Shown here piece by piece: positions 34,592-43,178 of a stretch of 64,000 nucleotides of DNA (positions are counted from its first letter, which is position 1; each line of letters starts with the position of its first letter). Under the pieces are notes generated by a model. The model made no database searches. It was not told where the DNA came from and saw nothing but the letters and a program-made list of their open reading frames with translations. The DNA is from Lathyrus oleraceus (taxonomy: Eukaryota > Streptophyta > Magnoliopsida > Fabales > Fabaceae): NCBI RefSeq assembly GCF_024323335.1, contig NC_066580.1:261065332-261129331 (forward strand). Direction: 5' to 3'. Both the position numbers and the translations under genes were made by a program.

Positions 34592-37500
34592 TCTGTTTGA
34601 AGAGTAACTTGGACTATATCCTCTGAAGTCCAGTTGTTGATCACTTCCCCTGGTGCACTCGGACGAACCCAGCAGTTGAGATCAATATCACTGTCACTGT
34701 CTTCAACATCGGCTGCAAAGACATCATCGTGGTTCATCAGCCCAGCGCTGGTAAAGGTACTTGGTCCTGCTGACACACCCTGCTCCGCTTGCAAAGGTTG
34801 ATAGCCAATACCAAATTTATCTTCTTTGACAGGCAAGTCCACCATCTTGCCCCAGCCTTCAGCCTTACCGGAGTCAACAACCTCTTTGGCCTGCTTGTAG
34901 GAAGCGATCGAAGCACCTGGCCTCCTCTGCTCAGCACACGCCACCCCCTCAAGAGCAACAGTCTCGAACGCCTGGCACAAAGTTTCATGGATCTCGCCAT
35001 CCACCTCGACATACTTGAACGAGGATAGGTGACTCACCAGAATATCTTCTTCACCACACACGGTCACAATCTGACCATTCCAGACATACTTGAGCTTCTG
35101 GTGGAGAGTCGACGAGACTGCCCCTGCTGCATGGATCCATGGACGCCCCAACAAACAACTGTAGGCAGGTTGGATGTCCATGACATAGAAGATGATGTCG
35201 AACACCTCTGGACCTATCTTCACAGGCAAAGTGACTTCACCAAAGACAGAACGCTTGGATCCGTCAAATGCCCTCACAATCAGGTCACTAGGAGTAAGCA
35301 CAACCCCTTCAACAGATATCTTCTTCAGGATTTGCTTCGGCAGCACATTCAGAGAAGAACCGGTGTCGACGAGCACATGCGACAGAACAGCTCCCTTGCA
35401 CTCCATAGTGATATGCAAGGCCTTGTTATGGTTTCGCCCTTCAGGCGTCAAATCAAGGTCTGTGAACCCCATACCATGTCTGGTACTCACGTTGGCGATT
35501 ACGCCCTCCAACTGGTTGACGGAGATCTCCTGAGGTACATACGCCATATTCAACATCTTCAGCAAGGCGTTCCGATGTGCCTCAGAGCACAGCAACAAAG
35601 AAAGAATTGAGATTTTGGACGGAGTCTGGTTGAGCTGATCTACAATCTTGTAGTCACCCTTCTTAATGATTCTCATAAACTCCTCTACATCCTTTTCAAA
35701 CGAGCCACCAGGCACATTCGTTTGAGCGGGCTCCTCATCAACCACGGTCTGTTTGCCCTTTGCTCTAGCAGATGCCTCAGCATTGGCATCCCTCAATGGT
35801 TGAGGCGCAAACAGCCGTCCACTTCTAGTAAACCCTCCCGGTCCACCAACATTGTCCACGACGGGACTCACAACCACAGGAGTTTTACTAGGTGCAACAA
35901 TTGTTACTAGAGCTTGATTGGTCGGCCTGACCCGATTCTCAGCCCTTCCGTTGCTTCTGTAGGCGTTGTCGTACCTCCAGGGCACCGCCTTACTATCCAC
36001 AACCCTTCTGACCGGAGCGACAATCGTTGTCGGATTACTGGTAGAAACTGGTGCAGAGATGGTAACTGGATTACCACTTATTGTAGGCGCACTACCAACA
36101 GTCCTCGGCCCACGTCCTTCAGACGGTTTGAAAAATATCGTGACAGTAGACACTGCCCCACGATCTCTATTATCAGCCCGGCCAAATTGGACACAACCCT
36201 CATCAATTAGCTTTTGAATACCGGCCCGCAACTGTTCACAACCATTCTCAGCTTCTGCACAGCCCATACAACCCTCATCACAGCCCGGGTGAACACCACC
36301 ATCTAGCAAATGGCCCTTGACCACCAGCAGTGAAGTCTGAATCTCATCAACACTGACAACAAGATCTTCGGCTTTTTCCCCTTCAATACAGTTTACCCTA
36401 TGCCCACCATGCTGAGGCATAGGATTGTTAACAACATTAGGCACTGGAGCGAAATTGATCGTCTTGGCATCGATCAGATCTTGGACTTTGTGCTGAAAAG
36501 CCCGACATTTCTCAATATGATGTCCTGGTGCCCCAGAATGAAAATCACACCGGACATTGGCATCGTACCCAGGCGGCAATACTGTTGGCGGAGCCATAGT
36601 TCTCAACTCAACAAATCCTAATCTGAGCAACTCAGGCAGTAGCTCAGCGTAGGTCATTGGCAGGGGATCAAAATGTCTTTCAGGCATCCGTTGCCTTGGC
36701 TGATACAGACGTTGTTGCTGTTGTTGTTGTTGATGTTGTCTCGGTTGTTGCGGAGGTTGACGTTGTTGAGGTGCAGGGATGGTCACTGCAGCAACCTGTC
36801 GATAATGATTCTGATTTCTGTTCTGAACCCGATGGTGTTGAACAGCATTAGTTTCACCTTCTCTACGAGGAGGTGCCCCAGAGAAAGGTTTCTTGGACGA
36901 AGAGGAACTAGCATCATTGATCTTTCCAGCCTTGATCAAACTCTCAGTTCTCTCTCCACATATGACCACATCAGAAAAACTTCCAAATGGGCAACTCCCC
37001 ATTCGGTCCATGAAAACCCCCTGAAGTGTGCCAATAAACATATCTGTCAACTCCCTTTCCAGCATAGGGGGTTGAACTCTCGCAGCCAACTCACGCCACC
37101 TCTGGGCGTATTCCTTGAAGCTTTCACCTGACTTCTGACATAGACTCTGCAGCTGAGTCCGGCTAGGCGCCATGTCCATGTTATGCTTATATTGCCTCAA
37201 GAAGGCCTCTCCCAGATCCCTCCAGCAACGGATAGAATCCCTCTTCAATTCCATATACCAGTCCAAAGAAGCCCCAGATAGACTATCTTGGAAAAAGTAC
37301 ATCCACATCTTTTCATCGTCTGTATACGCAAAGATTTTCCGATAATACGCATGCACATGGGTGCGAGGGCAGGAAGTGCCGTTGTACTTGTCGAAGGAAG
37401 GTGCTTTGAATTTGTATGGGATTCTCAAGCCTTCAACCAACCCCATATTGGTGACGTCAAAACCCAGAGAGTTCTGGCATTCCATTGCTCTTATCTTCTC

Positions 37501-38019
37501 AGCCAGGGCATCCACTTTACGATCCCTATCCTCAACTCTACCAACATCCCCATCATCTTCACTCAGCAATGTGAACATGTCCTCTTGTCGGTCGACAATA
37601 GGAGCTGGATGACGAACCGGAGCCCGGGTGGCCCTGACATTGACAGTCTCTGCAGCAAGAGGCTGTCCATTGATCCTTATACCCCTGAGTTCATCCCCGA
37701 CGGCATAGTCGTGAACGGGAGCAGCAACAACATTTTCTATCACAAGAATACCAGCAGGTGAACCACGGTTAGACGCCTGAATAACCGTCTCTTGTCTCTG
37801 AACCAAAGCTCGGAGCTCCTCCTGACCCTGAGCAACCCCTTGCATCATCGTCATGAACTGGGCCATGTTCGCCCTCATTTCAGCCAACTCATTCTGAACC
37901 TGATCCATGCTTCGCTGTTGATTGAGTCTGGTAGAATACCGGTGCAGTCTTCGATCAGCTATCCTGCCTGATACAGGAACCAAAGTGAGAAGTCGTGCGC
38001 AAGAACACCTGTTATGCAA
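34588..38019 (-). CDS. Element C Gag-protease polyprotein, intact
   Basis: Uninterrupted 1143-codon frame. A likely initiator is ATG 37908 (MDQVQNELAE); the longer start at 38019 overlaps the putative splice acceptor. Order: N-terminal heptad-like region; Gag capsid at about residues 205-335 (MYFFQDSLSGASLDWYME, FKEYAQRWRELA); Q-rich linker at about 430-460; CHHC motif CDFHSGAPGHHIEKC at about 490; a Cys-rich segment (CDEGCMGC); aspartic protease with VDTGSSLNVLPK at about 885; LGRPWIH; acidic C-terminus. Forms the particle and cleaves the polyprotein. It is the only intact gag-pro in the window. Confidence 0.9.
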   Translation of the reverse strand: MHNRCSCARLLTLVPVSGRIADRRLHRYSTRLNQQRSMDQVQNELAEMRANMAQFMTMMQGVAQGQEELRALVQRQETVIQASNRGSPAGILVIENVVAAPVHDYAVGDELRGIRINGQPLAAETVNVRATRAPVRHPAPIVDRQEDMFTLLSEDDGDVGRVEDRDRKVDALAEKIRAMECQNSLGFDVTNMGLVEGLRIPYKFKAPSFDKYNGTSCPRTHVHAYYRKIFAYTDDEKMWMYFFQDSLSGASLDWYMELKRDSIRCWRDLGEAFLRQYKHNMDMAPSRTQLQSLCQKSGESFKEYAQRWRELAARVQPPMLERELTDMFIGTLQGVFMDRMGSCPFGSFSDVVICGERTESLIKAGKINDASSSSSKKPFSGAPPRREGETNAVQHHRVQNRNQNHYRQVAAVTIPAPQQRQPPQQPRQHQQQQQQQRLYQPRQRMPERHFDPLPMTYAELLPELLRLGFVELRTMAPPTVLPPGYDANVRCDFHSGAPGHHIEKCRAFQHKVQDLIDAKTINFAPVPNVVNNPMPQHGGHRVNCIEGEKAEDLVVSVDEIQTSLLVVKGHLLDGGVHPGCDEGCMGCAEAENGCEQLRAGIQKLIDEGCVQFGRADNRDRGAVSTVTIFFKPSEGRGPRTVGSAPTISGNPVTISAPVSTSNPTTIVAPVRRVVDSKAVPWRYDNAYRSNGRAENRVRPTNQALVTIVAPSKTPVVVSPVVDNVGGPGGFTRSGRLFAPQPLRDANAEASARAKGKQTVVDEEPAQTNVPGGSFEKDVEEFMRIIKKGDYKIVDQLNQTPSKISILSLLLCSEAHRNALLKMLNMAYVPQEISVNQLEGVIANVSTRHGMGFTDLDLTPEGRNHNKALHITMECKGAVLSHVLVDTGSSLNVLPKQILKKISVEGVVLTPSDLIVRAFDGSKRSVFGEVTLPVKIGPEVFDIIFYVMDIQPAYSCLLGRPWIHAAGAVSSTLHQKLKYVWNGQIVTVCGEEDILVSHLSSFKYVEVDGEIHETLCQAFETVALEGVACAEQRRPGASIASYKQAKEVVDSGKAEGWGKMVDLPVKEDKFGIGYQPLQAEQGVSAGPSTFTSAGLMNHDDVFAADVEDSDSDIDLNCWVRPSAPGEVINNWTSEDIVQVTLQTE
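38009..38011 (-). promoter_or_regulatory. Putative 3' splice site ahead of gag, element C
   Basis: In sense CTTGCATAACAG followed by G. The gag frame is open from this site. D (47780-47782) and E (54794-54796) share GCATAACAG, and B has GCATAAGCAG. Confidence 0.4.
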
Positions 38020-38316
38020 GATGTTATGAGTATGATGCTAATGCATATGATGCACATGATATGTTCATTTCTCGGGCATTCAAAGAGCCTGATTCATCTT
38101 CAAAAGATGGCAACCTGCAACAAGACCAGCACAGGAAACACAGGAACAACATACAAAAGAGCAATGAGTACAGCGTGAAACAACAATCTCATCTATAAAT
38201 GAGCAACAGGATCATACAACAATGTCAACAAAGATCCAGATACATCAGATTATAGCAACGAATCCCACCCAACAAGCCTGGGGGTGATTCTCAACATACA
38301 TATCAGGAAATACAAG
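38012..38316 (-). other. ORF1-gag spacer of element C
   Basis: Non-coding stretch of about 300 bp, AT-rich with a pyrimidine-poor plus strand. No gene seen. It could be the tail of a second intron ahead of gag. Confidence 0.4.
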
Positions 38317-39159
38317 CTAAGACAAACGACTTCCAGGAATGAGCGTCTTCAAGTAGTGACACTGGTCTATCAACAGTTCACACTCTAAACATTCTGGCAA
38401 GGGAGTGATCTTCTCCTTCAAATGTCTTCTAAGCTCTACAACTTCTGATCCAAGTTGGTTCTCTGATGCAAGTCTCTGGTCGACTTCCTTCTTCAACTGG
38501 GTATCTTTGTCTCTGAGTTGCTTCTCCAAGTCTCTGATCTTCTTCAGATAACTGGCCTCAGCTCTCTGCAATCTCAAACACTCTCTGTGCTCTGCGTCCA
38601 ACAAGTTCTCCATCTCTGAATAAGATCTCTTCTTGCTCCTCCCTCCACCAACATCTGCACTCCGGGCATCTCTGAGTTGATAAGTCAGGTTCAACCTATC
38701 AGCTTTGGCTTTATACAACTCCATCTGGGCATCTTGCTCTTTCTCCTTCAATCGGCGATTCTCCATCAGGGCTTGCTTGTACTGCTCAGCAGATACACTC
38801 TCAGCAAGGATCAAGGGCGGTTGCACTTGCAACGGATTCATCCTATCGTAGGGCAACAGCAAAGTTTCCACTCTCTTCTTGACCCAATCAGTGTAATCAG
38901 GCATAGCAATGGCAAACTTCTTCCCTAAGACAGATCCATCCTGGACACCAATAGACTTCCACGCTCTTCCTATCTGCTCCAATCTAGCAGGGTCGCTTCG
39001 TTTCTCAAAATACACACTCTCAGCTATCTCAGCTTCAAGTGGTCTTCCACTCATCACGAACCCTAACTGACGAAGAGAAAGAACTGGGTTGTAATTGATG
39101 CAACCCTTAGTCCCCACTAGTGGCACATTCCGGAATTCTCCACAACTCATAATGACATC
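38317..39159 (-). pseudogene. Element C ORF1, C-terminal part, cut by element D
   Basis: Ogre ORF1 from GEFRNVPLVGTKGCINYNP onward, aligning with the second half of B's and E's ORF1 (NPVL.LRQLGF, RAWKSI, YTDWVKKRVETLLLPY), followed by a long charged coiled-coil tail (KDTQLKKEVDQRLASENQL). It ends at 39159, where D's LTR begins. Codons that seem to run into 39160-39393 are LTR sequence. The N-terminal part should lie beyond the right end of the window. The five bases ACATC (39155-39159) are the expected target duplication of D. Confidence 0.85.
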
Positions 39160-40780
39160 TGTCGCAACCTGAAAAATACAGTGCGCGAAAAAAACAACCG
39201 GCGAAAGAGAATGACAGGAGAGTCGCCACCGTGCGTTATTCATTTCAAAGGAGGGAAAGGAAACGCTCGAAGTAAACCTGAAAAAGGAAAGGACAAGATG
39301 GGGTCTCGCAACCAAATCTTGGGTTTGGGAGTCGGTTATGCGAAGGGAAGGTATTAGCACCCCTACGCATCCGTAGTACTCTACGGGATCCACTTTTGTA
39401 GTTTTCGTCTAAAGGGTGTGGGTTTGCCTAATGTACTATTTACTAAAAGGTTAAGAGAAATGACTCGCGTGGATGTCGCATCCACTGCATACGTATCTCA
39501 TATGAATATGAGAATCAGAGTCTTCGTAGCTCGGCTGACCTATGGGTTGGGGGGATGTGTGCTCGCTAAGACATCGCGTCTTATGCCTACGTATCTCATC
39601 TGGAATGAGAATCAGAGCAAGCCGTAGTTCGGCTAACTACGGGATTATGGATTGGGTTTTGGATGAACGACGTTACTACGCAATCTACCGGATGCTCGAC
39701 CTTTGGAGACTTACTCGCCTGTAGTAGAAGGAGTAAACGTGTTGCTTTGGGTTTTAGGGTTTGGGATGCTCGAGGGCAACTAGGCAGTCCTTGACGAAGG
39801 AACCGCGCTACATGTGGGGGATATGAATACAAAACACAAAACATGTATCTCAAAGTAAAATGCCACCCAGGGGCTCAAACATTGCCTCCTATCGAGGTCT
39901 TCCAGCTAAGAAAGCGATAAAGTATGAGAAAGGGAAAAAATTACCACACGGATAAAGATCCGAAGCTATAGCAGTTAAAGGGGCAAGAAACCCTGAAATG
40001 TCTCCAGCTGGACCGTCAAAGGAAATCAGTCAACACGAATAATCAGAATAAAACTCCAGGGGGTATCCCACAAATAAAGTGGGAAACCACGCGAGTGTCT
40101 CTGCGAAAGCCATGTGAGCCCTCACAAAACTCGACAAAGGGTTAGAGCAGCAGGATGAAATCAAGAGAAAACAATGCCATGGAAACACAAGACAGGTTAG
40201 AATAAACAAAATAGGGTAACCCAGAGTTGCCCTTAAATCAAAATGTAACCACATGAATAATTCCATCAAAATTCACAAAAGGCTCACAAAAAAGGTATCA
40301 AATTCACCCATAATACCTCATACATTTAGAGCATTCAAATAAAAGGCATAAAGATGATGGATATAGGGAAAACCTGATTGGAGAGCTTGATTGAGTTGCA
40401 CCCGTGAGGTTTACAAGTTGAGTTCCCTTCAGGGTTTGGAGGTTGCTCTGAACTCTGTTGGCTTTTCTCTCACTATCTTTTTCCTCAGGGTTTTGTTCCA
40501 AGGAAACCTCAGAGTGTTTTGCTTCTCTTCCTTCTTTCTCCAGTGAATCTCCCAGTGTAACTCCAAGTGTAACTCCTCTACTGAAACTTCAGTATTTATA
40601 GACTGATTTTCGTGGGTAATGGGCTCAAATGAGGGAGACCCAAGTCCAAAATAATTTGTTATATTTTATTTATTTAATTAATTAATTAATTAATTAATTA
40701 ATTAAATAATTATTTTTTTTTTTCGTTTTTTTTTTTTTTTTTTTTAAGGAAAAATGAAGGGTAAATTTTGGGGTATTACA
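39160..40780 (-). mobile_element. Element D: 3' LTR, complete
   Basis: From TGTCGCAACCTG to GGGGTATTACA (in sense TGTAATACCCC...GCGACA), 1621 bp. It is matched by the 5' LTR at 48931-50535 with only a handful of differences by eye. It contains the TATA box TATAAATA (sense, 40593-40600), the LTR hairpin (39338-39347/39361-39370), a U5 PBS-like motif (39219-39228), and an AATT-rich plus homopolymer tract near 40675-40745. Short open frames within it occur in both LTR copies and are not genes. Confidence 0.92.
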
Positions 40781-40792
40781 GCTGCCCCTATT
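40781..40792 (-). promoter_or_regulatory. Polypurine tract of element D
   Basis: In sense GAATAGGGGCAGC-like sequence ending exactly at the LTR terminus TGTAATACC. Confidence 0.8.
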
Positions 40793-41059
40793 CAATCAAC
40801 TTGAGACCCGGAAAGAAGATGACAGCTGCTTTCGTGCTTTCGAGGTATCAAGGGATTGAATACAATAAAATCCCAAAAATTTGCACTGAAGTGAAGTGAA
40901 GTAACAATGTCTGTCAGAATCGGCAAAGAGGTGGTCTTGAAAGAAGAATCCGTCTGGTACGGTGAGAGTCAGTCTGAATATCGAAAAAGAATGTTAAACT
41001 GGATACCAAAATAAATGGTAACACAGAAATAACCATGGCCTGAATGCCGCTCATCAGTC

Positions 41060-41657
41060 TGAATACTGGAAAGGATTTCGATCTGAACATCGGAAAATTG
41101 GCCTGAATGCCACAAGTCGCATCGACTTGAACGTCGGAAACTTCTTCGATCTGAACATCGGAAAGACTTGGCCTGAATGCCACAAGTCGCATCGACCTGA
41201 ACGTTGGAAACTTCTTCGATCTGAAAATCGGAAAGACTTGGCCTGAATGCCACTTCGATCTGAATATCGGAAAATTGGCCTGAATGCCACGAGCTGCATC
41301 GACCTGAACGTCGGAAACTTCTTCGATCTGAACATCGGAACACTGGCCTGAATGCCACTTTGGTCTGAATACCACCTTGGTATGAATACCACTTCTCGGT
41401 CTGGATACCGCCTCGGTCTGGATACCGGAAAACTGGCTTGAATGCCACTTCGGTCTGGATACCGGAAAACTGGCCTGAATGCCACTTCGGTCTGGATACC
41501 GGAAAACTGGCCTGAATGACACTTCGGTCTGGATACCGGAAAACTGGCCTGAATGCCACTTCGGTCTGGATACCGGAAAACTGGCCTGAATGCCACTTCG
41601 GTCTGGATACCGGAAAACTGGCCTGAATGCCACTTCGGTCTGGATACCGGAAAACTT
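41060..41657 (-). repeat. 37-bp tandem repeats and variants in element D 3' UTR
   Basis: From about 41397 to 41657 a 37-bp unit ('cctgaatgccacttcggt' then 'ctggataccggaaaactgg') repeats; phases at 41434, 41471, 41508, 41545, 41582 and 41619 are exactly 37 apart. From 41060 to 41396 related mixed units recur ('cttcgatctgaacatcgg', 'gtcgcatcgacctgaacg'). The unit has no stop in any minus-strand frame and is not a multiple of three, so all three frames stay open. I do not call a protein. Confidence 0.85.
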
Positions 41658-42959
41658 CATGCCTGTCAGCATTGGCAGAAATAGGGAATGATAATAGAGG
41701 CGGCGCATGGGCCAATGACACTTGCTGGGGATAACAAAGGTAAGTCATGAACAATCTTCAGTCTGAGTACTGGAAACAACTTCTAGCTTATCACTTGGGA
41801 TACCGAGAATGTTTTATGCTTACATGCGTATGTTTGAATTTTTCAATGGCGTAATGCTCCATGAAAATGGAAATGCTACGCGATTTGGAAGGATGCAATG
41901 CAATATGATTCTACATGCAGGGATGCGAAATGCTGGGTAGAATGCCAAGCCGAGGCAAGGGGATCTGCTGGGGAAATGATTACCATCCTCTGGGCTCTGG
42001 CCAGGCTGCTGGAGATACACACCACAATGAACTCTGTGGGGAGATGACTAGCCATGCGGTGTTCTGGCCATACCGAGACTCTGATCGGGGAAAGAATGGC
42101 ATTGGAAGCCTGCTGCTGAGGAAAGCTACAATGGTTATGGCAACCACGATTTGCGAGAGATGACTCAGCAGGGGGAGCAAACACTGATACGGTACCGAGG
42201 TTCTGCTTCAAGAAAAGAAACCATGGATCTGGCATTGGGATTATCGATCTGGCATCGAACTCTAAGGAGCAGCCACTTCTGCTGGGAAGATACAGTCTGG
42301 CACTGTCAACTCCGCTGGGGAGTGTATGTCCTGAAACAACCGCTTGGGGAAGTGCGGTGGTGAGAAACTGTTGGGGATTGAAGAATCCAACGCTCTGATC
42401 AGCTCTGCAGGGATAATACACCGAATTCGTTTGTTGGTGACTTCACTGGGGAAGATATTCACGATCATCTATAGAGAATTTTAAGAAAATTCCCCGAGGG
42501 TATCTGTTCTGAATAGACGATCCAAAGCACTTAAAGTTTACAGCAATTTTAAATGTTTATTAAGCATGTACCTGTAAAGCCCTTTTGTGTCATGATGCAA
42601 TGTTTATCAAAAATTCGGACGTCATTTTTGCAAACAAAACAGTAAAATGAAAATGAAAACAGAGATATACTGAATAACATGATTTTATTGATTGAATGGC
42701 CTCTGAATATGCATTTACATTAAGAAGCAATCCCTGGAAAGAGGTAATCGCACAATAGATAAAAACAAAAATTAATCTAATGGCAATGTGAAATGGATTT
42801 CTATTCGGTTCCAATTCTGCTATGACTTGCCCGTCTTCAAGATCCTCCAGATGATCAGCTTTCTGAAAGAGTGATTGGACTGTTTCCTATCCTTCAAAAA
42901 TTTCCAGTCATTGGCACGAGATGAGATTCAGAACTACTCAGAACGCAGTCATTCGCTTA
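41658..42959 (-). other. Element D 3' UTR with PBS-antisense motifs
   Basis: Non-coding. PBS-antisense motifs occur at about 41723, 41967, 42312, 42350 and 42435-42452; the last matches 14 of 18 PBS bases and in sense ends in CCA like a tRNA. 40793-41059 is also non-coding UTR. Confidence 0.6.
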
Positions 42960-42969
42960 ATCCCTAACT

Positions 42970-43178
42970 TTTGCCTGGATCGCCCTTTTCGGGTTTTCGA
43001 TCCACCGGGATACCCATTTTTGCCTAAGTTGCCTTTTCAGGTTTTCAACTTACCGGGTGTACAATCTTTTTTTTTTATTTTTGTCCCTAATTTTTGCTTG
43101 AACCTTTTCATTTTCTTGGTTCGCCGGGATGCCCATTTTTTTCCTGGACTATTCTTTTTAATGTCCAGCGGGTCTATT
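42970..43178 (-). other. Post-pol hairpin cluster of element D (four hairpins)
   Basis: Stems at 42976-42982/42998-43004, 43025-43031/43046-43052, 43100-43104/43118-43122 and 43145-43149/43163-43167. The first two are perfect 7-bp stems, where A, B or C have wobble pairs or mismatches at some positions. Each is followed in sense by (G)GCAAAA or a close variant. Confidence 0.7.

Larger units (their letters stand above)
22433..39159 (-). mobile_element. Element C, Ogre-like retrotransposon (part in window)
   Basis: Has 3' LTR through to mid-ORF1. The 5' LTR, leader and ORF1 N-terminus should lie to the right of the window, displaced by the nested D and E. It is the most complete coding copy here. 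It belongs to a subfamily with LTR start TGTAGCACCTC. Confidence 0.85.

Noticed and set aside
35029..37761. Plus-strand frames opposite C gag-pro, up to 193 codons
   Set aside because: Shadows of the intact minus-strand gag-pro.
39160..39393. ORF1 of C extended to an upstream Met at 39393
   Set aside because: The added codons are D LTR sequence, found again at 48931-49164.
39418..39853. Small frames in the D LTR (repeated at 49189-49624)
   Set aside because: Identical in both LTRs and overlapping on both strands; conserved as LTR DNA and not as protein.
40914..41754. Three overlapping minus-strand frames of 180-264 codons as protein genes
   Set aside because: They arise from a stop-free 37-bp repeat and have no family similarity I can see.
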